From NCBI RefSeq assembly GCF_000801105.2, contig NW_026615340.1, positions 1-64,000 of the forward strand: a stretch of DNA of 64,000 nt, in the 5' to 3' direction. The stretch comes from Raphanus sativus (Eukaryota > Streptophyta > Magnoliopsida > Brassicales > Brassicaceae). The translations under genes and the position numbers were made by a program. Shown here one piece after another: positions 34,469-46,530 of this stretch. Position 1 is the stretch's first letter; every line of letters starts with the position of its first letter. The notes beneath the pieces are model-generated. The model did no database searches. It was not told where the DNA came from and saw only the letters and a program-made list of their open reading frames with translations.

Positions 34469-35045
34469 TAGTATTTGGGTTTAAGGTTTAGGATTTAGGT
34501 TTAGAATTTATGGTTTAGAGTTTAAGGATTTGGGTTTAGGGTATATGGTTTGGGTTTATGGTTTAGAATTTGGGTTTGTTTGTTTCTTTTTGTCGATACT
34601 ATATGATATTTGTAAATAGTATATGACAAATTATGGTATGGGTTTAGGGTTTAGGATTTGGGTTTAGGATATATGGTTTAGGATTTGGGTTTAGAATTTT
34701 AGTTTATGGTATATAGTTTGGGTTTAGGGTTTAGGGTTTGGGTTTAAAGTTTAGTATTTGGGTTTAAGGTTTAGGATTTGGGTTTAGGATTTAGGGTTTA
34801 GAATTTAAAGATTTGGGTTTAGGGTATATGGTTTGAGTTTATGGTTTAGAACTTGGGTTTGTTTGTTTCTTTTTGTCGATACTATATGATATTTGTAAAT
34901 ACTATTGAACAAATTATGGTATGGGTTTAGAGTTTAGGATTTGGGTTTAGGATATATGGTTTGGGTTTAGGATATATGGTTTAGGTTTAGGGTTTATGAT
35001 TTGAGTTTAGGATTTATGATTTGAATTTAGGATGTATAGTTTTGA
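34469..35045 (+). repeat. Degenerate telomere-like array, right half
   Basis: Continuation of the array broken at 29908, with the same GGGTTTAGG / GGATTTGGG units and two further copies of the TTTGTTTGTTTCTTTTTGTC...GTAAATA spacer (about 34570 and 34855). The spacer recurs about every 250-420 bp once the retrotransposon is removed. Confidence 0.85.
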
Positions 35046-35682
35046 TATTGTGTTTTTTTTTAACGTTTGTAGCATGTTTATTTTTTCACTATGTATATTT
35101 GTATTAGTGCTTGGACTATATTATATGATCTACAGTATAGCATATTTTAATTATGTTTGCCACACAATCTGACGCGCATACATTCACCCTCACGCAAGTG
35201 GAAGGAGAAAAATGTCAAGCTTTGGCTCTAATTGTCACATCAATTATTCAATGGTTATATTCTTAATTTTTTGGACTCTTATAAATATTGAGCAAAATCA
35301 CCCATTTTATCTAACCTCTCTCTGATGTGATTTTGGAATGATTTCGTTTGTCTTCTATGGGTTTAGTAGAGTTGACATCTATTAAGATGATTCGACAAAA
35401 AGCTTTCTTTGAATTAAACGATCCAGTCTTCTAGTTTTGTCAACCAATGATGATAGAAGATTCAGCAACAAACGGCGGTTTAGGCGGAATATCAGAACTT
35501 GAAGATTGAAGCTGCTGATCTTGAAAATTGAAGCTGCTGAAGACGAAAATCGAAAAGAAGCAGAAACAAATCGGACAGAACTGAGATGGAGGGGTTTCAG
35601 TGGCCAAGATTTTCGCCCATTCCAAAATGGACGTGTGTGTGTTACTTGTCTCCCGAACACGTGGATTTGATCACCGTCTTAA
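35046..35682. other. Intergenic DNA, unassigned
   Basis: No conserved gene recognised. A less AT-rich patch at 35380-35660 has minus-strand open frames of 61-92 codons without family resemblance, and GAAGCTGCTGA is repeated twice near 35508-35540. Confidence 0.4.
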
Positions 35683-36826
35683 TCTATACTATTAAAGCAA
35701 ATGACTGTTTTATGAATTTACCTCTGAATTTTCTAGGAAATTACAAAATATCCTATTTTCTTTCTTTTTTTTTAAATATTTTTAATGGTTTACAGAAATT
35801 AAAAACCAAATCAATAATAATGTCTAACTAAACAATACAGCCTAATAATTTAAATATATGGTCCATCAAATAGTAAATAATTGATTCTCGAATAGTAATA
35901 TTTTCTTTCAGACCAATTTTTATTTTTAAATCATGTAAACATCTTTTTGAAATAAATTTAAATTGTCAGTACAAAATTGATTCTCGAATACAAACTTTTT
36001 AAGTCTTTTGATGGTGAACGTCATTTGGCTTTTTTTCCAGTGCTTTCTCAATCGATTTCAAAAAGATCAGATTTTAAAATAATATATTTTCTAACTTATT
36101 CCTATTTTAAAGATTTTACTTAAACAATAAATTTAAAACATAATATATAGAAAGTCATCAATTTTTTGGATTTAAATCAAATAAATTCCAATAATATTCT
36201 CTATAACATCCATTTTTCAAAAATAGATTCATCTTAAATATAGGTTCCCAAAAATTTCAATAGCTGTAGAATAATTCTATTAAATATATTCTTATCTTAA
36301 AAGTATTATCCAAAAGAGATTTTACATTATATATATTTTTTAAAAAAGGAAGAGATACTATGAAAATATACTATATTTCATATCTACTTAAGTCGCAGAT
36401 AAAGGTGAAGATCAAATATATTTAAGATATAAGTTTGCAGTATTAAAAATATATATTGTTTATATTAATTTCTGAAAAATAAATAAAATAATTATTTTTA
36501 TTATTTAAATAATTATCTGTGGGTTCCGCGGATGGCTCGTAAAATTAAACGGAGTAGGTGTGGGTGTTACATTTTTCTTTGCAGGTCATGCATGTCAAAA
36601 TTCTGAGTCAAAAAATGACTTATCCTACGGCGAATATATCGGATAGGGTGGGTTTGACCCGTTCTGATCAACACTAACACTCTACAACTTTAAACTCCAT
36701 ATGATCTCTTAAATCTGAAATAAAGTTGATAATATATACACATGAAATTACAAATATTTTACACATATATATAGAATTCGGAAAGAAAAAGCTACTCGCG
36801 CTTTAAAACCGCGTATCAAAATCTAG
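35683..36826 (+). mobile_element. Non-autonomous Helitron
   Basis: Starts TCTATACTATTAAAGCAAATG after an A and ends CGCGCTTTAAAACCGCG then TCAAAATCTAG followed by T: Helitron 5' TC, 3' CTAG and a GC-rich stem. 1144 bp. A GC-richer patch at about 36520-36680 (GGGTTCCGCGGATGG, GGGTGGGTTTGACCCG) looks like a nested fragment of the GCGGGT-rich repeat also seen near 44.5 kb. Confidence 0.75.
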
Positions 36827-36983
36827 TTTATGTTAAATTAACTTATGATAATTATGAATCTATTGTTAATGGACTTCTGTATTTCTCATCAATTAATTCG
36901 TTATAAACCCATTGGGTTAATGAGTGTTTCAAAAAAGTAACAAACTCATTGGGTTAATGAAAATGGTTGACCAAAAAAACCCT

Positions 36984-37018
<35 letters not shown>

Positions 37019-37510
37019 TAGAATTTTTATAAATTAATAATGTTGAGACTTTCAAAAATATATTAATTTATAGAGATATTAATATACAAAAAGTAACTTT
37101 TAGATTTTTTTCTATTTTTTATAAAATAAGAAAATATTTTATTTTATCATATATATATACTATTTAAATTTTAGAAATTTGACTTTTATATTGTTTTATT
37201 ATCTTATTTGGTGTATATTTTTATGTTTATAGAATTGTTATGCAATTTCGATATAATTTTACTAAATATTACTAAAATATATTGAAAAATTAAGAAAAAT
37301 AGATGAATTTTCATTGTAAATATAAAATCAACAATATAATGTTTATTTGTACTTATATAAAAAGTATATATTGATAGATTGCTAATTTATGATTTTAGTG
37401 AGATTAAATATTGACACAGAAATTTAAAAAATATTATTATTTTATTATTTTATTAGTTTATATCATATTTTATTGATCTAAATTGGGATCAGTGAAATTA
37501 TTTAATAATC
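36827..37510. other. AT-rich spacer with a dinucleotide repeat
   Basis: Holds a (TA)n(GA)n microsatellite at about 36982-37018 and a duplicated AAACTCATTGGGTTAATGA-type motif near 36905-36965. Nothing coding seen. Confidence 0.6.
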
Positions 37511-37760
37511 TGACATTCGCGCTTTGGTATTGTGAAATGACCTTTCGTTTTTGAAAAAAAAATATTACATGACATCATGACTACATGTATAATTTTACAC
37601 AACATGATAATTGAGGATGAGTGTGAACTCGATGTATCAATTGAAGTTGCAAGAGAAGCTCTACCTCCAGAGATCAAAATTGAAAAATATGAAAATGTCT
37701 GATTTCAAAATTTTCTTGCCGATTTAGAAATATCAAAGATAAAGTAGTTCATTTTTCATT
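37511..37760 (+). pseudogene. C-terminal fragment of a Harbinger transposase
   Basis: Encodes KKILHDIMTTCIILHNMII followed by an acidic EDECELDVS segment, an in-frame stop, and FQNFLADLEI. This is the same C-terminal block as in the transposase at 18.0-19.3 kb. It is a solo fragment of about 70 codons beginning in the middle of the domain. Confidence 0.7.
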
Positions 37761-38074
37761 ACGAAATACATTAGTTGATCATTTGTGGAAAAAATATTCT
37801 AATGTTCATTATTGAACCAACTTATATATTATACTTTATTCTATTTTTATGATTTCTTGTACCTTTTAATAATAAATGTTTAATTTAAATAAATTATATT
37901 TTAAAGTATTTTTACAAATATAAAATAGTTAGGGTTAATTGGTAAATTTTTATAAGTATATGATATTATTAACAATTATTAAATATTTTTAGAGTAAAAA
38001 ATAGAGTAATACATTAATTGGAGTAAAATGTGGAGTAATACATTGGAATGCTCTCAGTCACTCTCTCTGCCCCC
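37761..38074. other. AT-rich upstream flank of F-box copy B
   Basis: Strongly AT-rich, no reading frame. The last 70 bp contain GAGTAATACATT repeats and a CTCTCAGTCACTCTCTCTGC pyrimidine tract just before the start codon. The CTCTCTCT leader is shared with copy C. Confidence 0.5.
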
Positions 38075-40751
38075 ATGGAAACTCCAAACCCTAACAAGCG
38101 ACTTCGCCGAGACCTTCCTTCTTCCTCAGGCCCAAGTTCCCTTCCCACTGTTCCCGATTTCAACCAGAACCACGTAGATCTGATCATCTCCTCCTTCCTC
38201 TCGTTACCTGACTTCCCTTCGCTATCCTCGTCGATATCCATCATGGACTCCTTCGATCGAGTGATTGAGAAACTATTGCAATCTTGTTCCGACGATGATC
38301 GTATCAAAGACCGTGGACTCCGACTCGCCTCGCTTCTTCGCGAGTCCACGACGAGGTGCGCTCGGAAACACGCCGCTGATCACAATTCCAGTTCCTGGCG
38401 TCTCCCTCATGACCTCACCGTCAAGGTAACGAAAATCACCACTTCGTATATTATTTGAATCGATATTACCTTGTTTTTAGGGTTTCGTAGAAAGTTTTTG
38501 TTTTTTTTTCTTTTGTAAATGGATTATTCAGGTATTTTCGATGGTTGACAAAAAGTCTCTGATGCGAGCTTCAGCTTGTTGCATCATGTTTAAAAAATAT
38601 GCCATGGACCCTTTATGTTACTCTCACACAGACTTGACAACTGAAACTGTTGAAAATAGAATCGTGCGTAATATGATTCTTAATGCTGGAAAGGAACTCA
38701 GGTGAGATGTTTTGTCTTCAATCTTCCTACTGCCCCTACTACTAGAAGCTTCTCATTTTCTATTTGTTTATTAACTTGGTGTATCTAATCATCTCTTTGG
38801 GTTTTGTTGATGCATGCAGATCCCTTAAAGTTGGCTGCCCCGATGAATCTACAAAATCGTTGCTTTCAGGATCTTGTCTCGCCCCATTATCTTCTGATCA
38901 TGGTTTTCTTGGGTATTCACTTATTACCATAACTCTATTGGACTAACCATACGTTGTAATTGGTTGGATGGGTTTTCTGTGGCCTTGTATCTTCTAATTT
39001 GGCATTTTACCTTCCTTTTTCTTTTTCTCTCCATTCCACAAGGAATCTCTTGGAAAGCCTACACATTTACAATCACGGATGGTTGGACAATACGTCCTTG
39101 TGTCGTGCCTTGTCAGTCTGCTCAAATCTAACCGATCTGAAGATTGTTGGATTGTAAGTTTGGCCGTACATGTTGCTTACCATGTTATTATATGTTTGAA
39201 TTTCATGAATTCTCTCTTTTTCTTTTTCTTTTAATCATCTTGCTTTTCATTATTTATTCATTTATTACTTGTTATTTCTGTGCATTATCGGACCTAGTAG
39301 AGATATTTATGTGTTCAGTCACCAAAGAATTATATCATGGAGAGACATTGCTAATACAAACTCAACCAAGCGACTTAAAAGTCTATTGCTGAGCTTCTAA
39401 GTCTCTATTCACCTCATAGACTAGTTACAATAGCCATAAACTGGACTAACAAGAGAGTTTTGTCATATTTTCTCACTTTCTGCAATATTTGTGTTTCGTC
39501 TGACAGGGATGTTAATTCATTAAGGAAAGTATTAGAGGTGCTTCCAAAAAAATGTCAGCATCTGTTCGTAGAGAAAGGGATCGGATCTGGTAAAGATTTT
39601 TTCCACTCTGTTTTGTTGTCCTCCCATGTTTGCTTAAGCTGACCCTAATGTGTGACAGGTAGATCTATGTGGTCCCTTGGTTCGTTCTTTTTGTCTTACC
39701 GGCCCGATTTAACTTCACTATCACTCATAGGTTTCGAACTAGATGACGGAGAAGTCCACATTATTATAAGGGTATGGGCCGTATGGCTCTTTGGGGTTTC
39801 TGTTATCTCTTCTATTTATCTTTTGGGTGCTATCTGAATGTTTTACAAAATATCGGGATGAATTTTTTGCAGGGTCTGCCTAAACTTAAGTATCTGAACC
39901 TATCCAGGACATCTGTAATGAAAGGAGGCTTTTTGAGGTTTATGTTGTCCAAGGAAACATTAATGATGATTTTTCTCTAGGCAAAATTTCTTATGGCTGT
40001 GATTTTTTTTGTTCTTTTCTTGTGGTAAGGCATGTGAGTGATAGACGCAGAGGCTCTCTGCTCGAGACTATAATACTGCGAGAATGCCGTTCTCTAGACG
40101 AGGTATATGAATTTAACATAATAGTATAATACATTTTTTCTTATGTTATCTCATATTACATGTCACAACAATTTTGACCCTTTGAATTCTGAATATTCAG
40201 ACAAGGGTTTGCAAGTTTTTGGATTCGTTAATCATGTCCAGAAGACACCTCAGATTCATTCGACACATTGTAAGTTCTTAAAAAGACACTACTAGTTTTG
40301 GTAAAAGCTGCTGGTGACTGGTGATTTTGTTTACTCATGATCTTTTTCGTTAACAGGATGTTTCAAATTACAACGGATTAATGCATGGCGGCAGCAAACC
40401 AAAGCGACTGTTTTTTGTGTACAGTTTACCATTTGTGATTTATCAAACAGTAATCATATCTCCGCTAGTGGTTGCACCGGTTTATATGGCCGTTATTGTG
40501 CGTTGTAGGTTTCCTTTGGAAAAGCTGAAGGAAAAAAGACCAGGTGTCACATTTGTGGCAGATTTTAGATCACCATCATCATCATCTTCTATTTTTTCAT
40601 GGTCGCCATACTATTCACCATCATCAAGGTTAATCAATTGGTTCGTAGACTTTTAAATAAATGATTTTAAAAATTGAATTTAAATGATTTCTTGTTTGTA
40701 AAATTCAGCCCAGGAGATACTTCTTCCGGCAGTGGAAGTGAGGGCGGCTAA
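38075..40751 (+). CDS. SKIP17-like F-box/RNI protein, copy B
   Basis: Same family and exon plan as copy A. Exons: 38075-38425, 38532-38701, 38820-38912, 39043-39153, 39507-39589, 39659-39771, 39873-39937, 40030-40102, 40201-40269, 40357-40403, 40509-40628, 40709-40751, giving 445 residues if all introns are removed. N-terminus NKRLRR; F-box in exon 2 (VFSMVDKKSLMRASACC); LRR-like NLTDLKIVGL, DLTSLSLIGF and KLKYLNLSRTSV; the tail is Ser-rich with no acidic run. The intron after exon 10 has lost its donor (GTAACT in paralogues, GCGACT here) and is 105 bp with no stop, so it may be read as 35 extra, mostly hydrophobic residues (480 in total). An in-frame ATG at 38048 exists, but copy C starts at the homologous MEAPN/METPN site, so 38075 is preferred. 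Confidence 0.82.
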
Positions 40752-41132
40752 TCGGCTATTACCAACAACTTGTGAAATAGTAGGCATATATATTCTTCTC
40801 CTTTTCTTTTGTCATCGATGATCTTAAACGCATTTTATATATGTTAGATCATGCACTTTATTACCCGAAGACATGCATTCTAGTTTCCTGTGAACCCATT
40901 GAAAAAAATCAAAGAACTTCAAAACTTAAGAAACTAGCTTCAAAATTTGCACGCCTTGGTGAGAAAGAACTCTTCCAGGCACAGTATCCGAAGAGTTGAC
41001 ATTGAGCAATGGTGCAGTCTTCAAGGGTAGGGACACCGGACACCATGTTCTGCTTTCTGTATTTAGAAAGTTTTCAAACTGCGTTTTGCAAACCTAGTAA
41101 AGGAGTCCAAATCTTTCGCCCCAAGCACTTTA
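40752..41132. other. 3' flank of F-box copy B
   Basis: The first 180 bp resemble the 3' flank of copy C (shared GAACCCATTGAAAA and GAACTTCAAAAC motifs), marking the duplicated unit. A less AT-rich patch at 40940-41060 could encode a short minus-strand peptide but has no recognised family. Confidence 0.45.
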
Positions 41133-41744
41133 GGGCCTGACTGGTGTAACCGCAGCGGTTGCGGTTGCGGGAGTTTGCGGATGCGGGTGGTTGCGATTTT
41201 AAGCGTTTTCTAGAGATTTGTACGACTGGTACAGCTGTTAGAAATTGTTGCGTTTGCGGGACTCTTATGACTGGTAAACTACCAAACACAATATCTGTTA
41301 AATAATAATTTAACAATATTTACATTTTATGTAATTATAAAAATATTAAAAATCATAATAATATGATAAATATAAAATTTATATTTATAAAATCATATTA
41401 TTCAATTTTAAAAATTTATAGAAAACATTTTAGTTTTGAATTTTTATAATATAAATTGAAATATAATATGAATACATTTTACAATTTCTATTATTTCAAT
41501 TGAAAATTTTTATTGGATATTTTAGTATTATTTTTATTTATTCTGTTTTTAAAGAAAAATAATTTACCCTCCCGCAACCGCCCGCAACCGCAAACGCTAG
41601 CTGGAACCAACTTTTGATTTTAAGAGGTTCGGAGCGGTTTGAAGCGATTTGTAGCGTTTTCTATGATTATTTTGAAATACCAACAATAGCTATAAACCGC
41701 AAAAGCTGCGTTTGCGGGTGGTAGCGAAAAAACCAGTCAGCACC
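41133..41744. mobile_element. hAT-like non-autonomous element
   Basis: The left end reads GGGCCTGACTGGT and the right end ACCAGTCAGCACC, inverted with two mismatches. Both subterminal regions are rich in GCGGTTGCGGTTGCGGG / CCCGCAACCGC on opposite strands and the centre is very AT-rich. About 610 bp, no coding. This is typical of short hAT derivatives. An 8-bp duplication GCAC(T/C)TTA (41125-41132 and 41740-41747) is possible with one mismatch, but it overlaps the inverted repeat, so the exact end is uncertain. Confidence 0.6.
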
Positions 41745-42178
41745 TTAATGAATCATGACCCCAACCATGACCTCATCGAGCTTTGAAGAACACTGTGAGC
41801 AAAGATCTGAACCTAGTGATGAGAAGCGGGTCGGTGACTCAAATGATCAGCAAATAAAATTCAGTAAATTCGCAACCGTCCCGCTCGAGTCTGTGGGGGT
41901 TATCCATGGGTTACCCGGCATGTCACAGTAATTAAACTTTGAAAAAGGAATTTATAAACTTTTAGTTAAAAATATTCTTTTAGTATTATAATAATTTTTT
42001 AAAAAAGAATAGTATATTTGTATTATATAATGTGAATAACTAAAATAGATAAATAATATTTTTAATAATATAAGTATTTTTTTATAAAATTGGCAAGTTG
42101 ATGGATATCCGTTATTTTAAATTAACTAACCAATATCTGTTCCACATCCAAAATATTCAATCTGCATGTGCTCTATAG
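41745..42178. other. Intergenic spacer
   Basis: No gene. A short GC-richer patch at 41865-41935 (GGGGGTTATCCATGGGTTACCCG) looks like another fragment of the GCGGGT-rich repeat; the rest is AT-rich. Confidence 0.4.
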
Positions 42179-42716
42179 TTAGGAATGAGACGGATCTGGA
42201 TATCCGAGAAATTTGGAGTATCTAGATTCAGATTCATCGGATCCATGGATTCAGTATTCCGATCCAGAAACAAAGTTTTCTGATTCTGGATATCCGTCTA
42301 TATATTATATTGTCAGCGGATATCCAGATCCGGATTTGTAAAAATAATTAATAAAAATCAAAATAAAAATTTTAAAATATGAAAATTCTAAAATAATACA
42401 TAAATTAAATATTTATACAAAATTTATATACATAAATATGAATATAATATTTAAAAAAAAAAATATATAGTATTATAAAACTAGTTTATGAATAAATATT
42501 AATATACCAAATATAATTATTAATAAAATTAAAAGGTTAATATATTTTATAAATACGGATCCGGACCCGGGTATTCGGACCTAAAAATTATGATATTGAC
42601 GGATCTTGATTTTACTATCCGGATTCGGATCCGGGCGCTCCAGGTATCCTAATTTTGGAGTGGATCCGGAGCGAATCTCGGATCAAATTCGGATCCTGGA
42701 TAATAAGTCTCAGGCT
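42179..42716. mobile_element. GGATCCGGATATCC-rich non-autonomous element
   Basis: The left end TTAGGAATGAGAC and the right end GTCTCAGGCTTA are imperfect inverted repeats. GGATATCCG and GGATCCGG motifs crowd both ends on opposite strands around an AT-rich centre. About 538 bp, non-coding. It belongs with the element in F-box copy E (61750-61971). hAT origin is likely but not proven; no clean target duplication. Confidence 0.55.
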
Positions 42717-43124
42717 TACTTACTGTTGGTAAAGTAATGCGGGCGGGACCCAAATATTTTGAATCAAATTCCAGATCTATATAAGACTCTTTTTATATTT
42801 TATAATTTATTAAATAACTAGATAATAATCTACGCTACACACGCAAATTAAGATATTTAAAAAAATATTTGAAAAATAAATAAGCTTTTCGAATTTTTTA
42901 AAATTAATAACAAAAAGATATGTAATATATATTTTTAATGATTTAATCAAATTGAAGTTGTAAAATATTTAACTTTTATCAGTTCAAATATGATACATTT
43001 AAAAAATTAGATATTTATGTATTTTTAAATGGTATATAGTTTAATTTAAATGATATTAATATATATAGATATATATTTCTAATCTGAATATTTATTAATT
43101 AAAATTTGAGAAATTTTCTAAGAT
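42717..43124. other. Intergenic spacer with an isolated Helitron-like end
   Basis: At 42818-42821 a CTAG preceded by A is followed by ATAATAATC and TACGCTACACACGC. On the minus strand this looks like a Helitron 3' end (GCGTGTGTAGCG...ATCTAG then T). I did not find a matching 5' end. The remaining sequence is AT-rich. Confidence 0.35.
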
Positions 43125-43590
43125 AGTCCAATTTTTTTTTCACAAATATAGTATTCAAGGATCAAAATAATCAAAATGTTTCATTAAATAGGTAAATATA
43201 CACTTATACCACTAAAGTTAACTAATTTAGACATAGTGTTTAAAGCTTAGAGGTGTGATTTTGAGATTGAAGTTTAGATTTTTATAAAATAAAAATATTA
43301 AATTTTGGAGACAAATTTTTTTAAATAGTTGCAAATTTTTTTTTGAATTCAAAAAGAAACTTTGAATAAAATTAAAAAAACGAAAAATAATTTTTTTATA
43401 AAAAGTTCAAATTTGAAAACATATAATTCTAAACTATAAAAAATATTTATTTTATTTTATTTTATTTTTGATTCCTATTTATATATCTAGGATATAGTTG
43501 TCCCTCTTAAATAATACATTTTTGTCATTTTGATCATTAGATGTTATATTTGTAATAAAAACTAAAAAAATGTCTATTTAGAAGAACTGC
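43125..43590. mobile_element. Foldback element with inverted arms of about 70 bp
   Basis: The left arm (TTTTCTAAGATAGTCC...GGATCAAAATAATCAAAATG) and the right arm (CATTTTGATCATTAGATG...CTATTTAGAAGAAC) are reverse complements with drift. AT-rich centre, no coding. Probably a MULE-derived MITE; the target duplication was not resolved. Confidence 0.5.
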
Positions 43591-43881
43591 CTTTGAAACT
43601 TTCAGCTCATATAATTTTACGATTACTTGTATTTTGTTATGACAAAAAAATTAAACCATTAGTCTCAAAATAGTTATATGGGATTTTTACACAATTTTAA
43701 TAATCTTATAGTCGTTTTTGAAAAATTTAAATATAACATATACAAAAAATTAAGTTTTTATTATATGGTTTATTTGATTTTTAATTTATTTTAATAAATT
43801 AAATTATTAAAAATCAAGTGAATAAAATTTTACTATTCAAAATTATTTATTTCATATATTTTAATCATATTAAGTACTAAC

Positions 43882-44297
43882 TGCTAAGGACTTTTACCAA
43901 AAAGGTCACGGTGAAGAGGAAGCTCACGTCATAACAGAAGGAGCACAGGACCCGGTCAAAGGGAAACTGTTGCGGATTCCTCAATAAATGGAGAAGATCT
44001 CGGGAACCAGTTGATGACGATCAAGCGGGACCTGAAGCTATTTAAAGAGAAAGTGAATCAAGAAAGAAGATCCATTAAACCCTTATTCGACATAATACTT
44101 TCATTATCTTTGTAACATTCTCATTATCTTTGTAATCGTCAGAGAACATTCTTTGTAACCATTCTTTACCAAAATCATCAATAAAATCATCATTCATTCT
44201 ACAAGTTCTTACGGGATTCAGTCCACGATTATCTTTCCCTAATCATTTCCTAACTATAATCTGACCTAAAATCAGGAGGTGAGTTTAATCCCTCACA
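43882..44297 (+). repeat. Possible solo LTR
   Basis: A moderately GC segment begins TGCTAAGGACTTTTACC and ends AATCCCTCACA in otherwise AT-rich DNA. It has LTR-like layout: a possible TATA box CTATTTAAAGAG near 44037, several TTTGTAAC and AATAAAATCAT sequences after it, and TG/CA ends. There is no reading frame, partner LTR or matching target duplication, so solo-LTR status is an inference. Confidence 0.35.
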
Positions 44298-45010
44298 GTA
44301 TCCGCCAACCCGCAATTTATTATTTTTAAAAAAAAAAAAAATTTAAATGTTTTTTTTGTTAAAAAGATAAATATTTTTTAAAAATACAAATTTTTTTAAA
44401 ATAATAATTAAAAATTTTAAAAATATATAAAAATAATTATAAATATATTATTTATATATAAATTTTAGAGAAAATAAATTAAATAATTATTTTTTAAAAA
44501 TATATATAATCCGCGGATCCCGCGGGTTACCCGCAAAATTAGTGGGGCGGGGGCGGGTGCAATTATCTCTGTTCGCGGGTTGTGCGAATCGAAGATTTTG
44601 AAAAAGAAAAAAATGAAACCTGCGGGTTGCGGGTCATGCGGGGCGGGTTTGACCTGTAATCCAGCCCTGGCGGCTACCCGTCGACCCACAAATTATTTAA
44701 AAAAATAAAAAATAAAAAAGTAAATACTTTTTTTAAATACAAAAATTTAAAAATAATAATTTAAAATTTAAGTCATTTATAAATTTTTTATTATAAATAT
44801 ACTTTTATAGTAATTAAATTAAATAATGTTTTTTTAAAATATATATATAACCCACAGATAACCACAAAATTAAGCGGAGCGGATGCATGTACAATATTAT
44901 TTGTTTGCAGGTCGTGGGGGTCATATTTTTAAACAAAACAAAGTTAAAAATCCGTGGGTTGGCGGGTCAGCGGGGCGAGTTCGATCCGCAACTCAATCTT
45001 AACCGTACGT
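44298..45010. repeat. Two GCGGGT-rich repeats in AT-rich DNA
   Basis: Two segments (about 44510-44690 and 44850-45000) carry CGCGGGTTACCCGC, GGGGCGGGTTTGACC and CCCACAGATAACC-like motifs separated by AT-rich DNA. The same motif family occurs near 36.6 and 41.9 kb. Probably short hAT-type derivatives, but no clean ends found. No gene. Confidence 0.4.
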
Positions 45011-45239
45011 ATACCAGATCAATTTTTAAATTACAATTTATTTTGATCTAAATTTATACACAAATATGATTATAAAAATATAAATATAATCAGAAAAAAG
45101 TAAATATAAAAAATTAAATTTAAAATAAAAAAATATATCCGTGGCTGGTCAAAATCTAGTATTTTTCTTATTTTTGTTTTAGTTTTAAATTTCCGGGGTC
45201 AAATCAAAACGCAACTCTCTCTCTCTCTCTCACTCAATC
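45011..45239. other. Upstream flank of F-box copy C with a Helitron-like 3' end
   Basis: ATCCGTGGCTGGTCAAAATCTAG ends at 45159 and is followed by T, resembling a Helitron 3' end (+ strand); no 5' end identified. From 45208 a (CT)n tract forms the leader of copy C, shared in position with copy B. Confidence 0.4.
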
Positions 45240-45699
45240 ATGGAAGCTCCAAACCCTAACAAGCGACTTCGCCGAGGCCCTCCTTCTTCCTCAGGCCCAA
45301 GCTCCCTCCCTACTGTTCCCGATTTCAACCAGAACCACGTCGATCTGATCATCTCCTCCTTCCTCTCGTTACCTGACTTGCCTTTGCTTTCCTCGTCGCG
45401 ATCCGTCAGCAACTCCTTCGATCGAGCGATTGAGAAACTACTGGAATCTTCCGCTGACGAATCCGTTCAGGATCGTATCAACGATCGTGGACTCCGACTC
45501 GACTCGCCTCGCTTCTTCACGAGTCTTCGAAAAGGTGCGCTCGGAAACTCGCCAATACTCGCAATGCCAGTTCCTGGGCCCTCCCTCATGACCTCACCAT
45601 CACTGTAAGCCACTTTCATACGCATGTTAACAAGAACTATTGACTTCAGAGACTATTTTTTAGGGCTTTGTAACACTTTAGGGAATGTATGCTCATTTG

Positions 45700-45935
45700 A
45701 GGATTCTTAGGTTATGCATTTGAATGATTTTCTGTTAGATTTAAGCAATTGAATGATTTTCAGGCCATGCAATTGAATGATTTTCTATAGACTTAAGCAA
45801 TTGAATGATTTTCTATAGATGTAAAGCAATTGACGACTTTTAGGTTATGCTTTTGAATGATTTTCCATTGATTTAAGCAAATTGAAAGTTCTTAGGTTAT
45901 GCATTTAAACGATTTTCCATTGATTTAAGCAGTTT
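45700..45935 (+). repeat. Short-unit repeats in intron 1 of copy C
   Basis: TTGAATGATTTTC(T/C) with GATTTAAGCAATTG recurs about six times at irregular spacing of 35-60 bp. It lies just upstream of the hAT-like insertion in the same intron. Confidence 0.7.
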
Positions 45936-45970
45936 TTTTTTGGTGGTATGTGTTCCTTTTCTGGGAGGGG

Positions 45971-46530
45971 GGTTTAAATGGCGCATGGCGACCCAAGGCA
46001 ATGGGGTGTTTGCCTTGCGCCATGGCGAAAGAAAGCGCTCGCCTTGAAGACCCACTTGAAGAATACGTTAGTTATGTATCCGTGCGTAATATACAAATTT
46101 CATTCACGTGATTTTGTCTATATTCCATAGTTTTTATCAGAAATCCCCATAAGATTAGAGAAGAGAGTACGTACTAACGTTATGCAAAACAGAGTACATA
46201 CTAACCTTATGCAAAACACAGTCCGTGAGATGAGATCCATGTTTTGTTAACTTTTTCACTTTGCTTTTATGAAAGACCAAGCTAGGGTTTTGATAAGTTT
46301 TTAGAAGTTTGGTTTTAAGTTTGGCTTAGGTTGGTTCATTTACTAAATTATCTAGGGTTTCTACGTGGTTTAGCGTTGGTTAAAGTCGTAGTCTCCATGG
46401 CGCCCCTTTGCGTCGCTTTTTAAGGCACGCCTTATGGCCCAGGCGCTCCCATGGCGCTCGCCTTAAGGAACCTACCCTCGCCTAGGTGGTGCATGGCGAT
46501 AGGCAAAAGGCGCTCGCCTTTTTAAACACA
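45971..46530. mobile_element. hAT-like element in intron 1 of copy C
   Basis: A 560-bp insert is flanked by a perfect 8-bp duplication GGGAGGGG (45963-45970 and 46531-46538), the hAT duplication length. The ends are inverted: GGTTTAAATGGCGC at the left and GGCG...CCTTTTTAAACACA at the right. Both flanks are rich in GGCGCATGGCG / GGCGCTCGCCTT motifs. No transposase. It explains much of the 987-bp intron. Confidence 0.8.

Noticed and set aside
40930..41060. Possible minus-strand peptide downstream of F-box copy B
   Set aside because: Only a short open stretch, no start/stop context or known family; kept as spacer.
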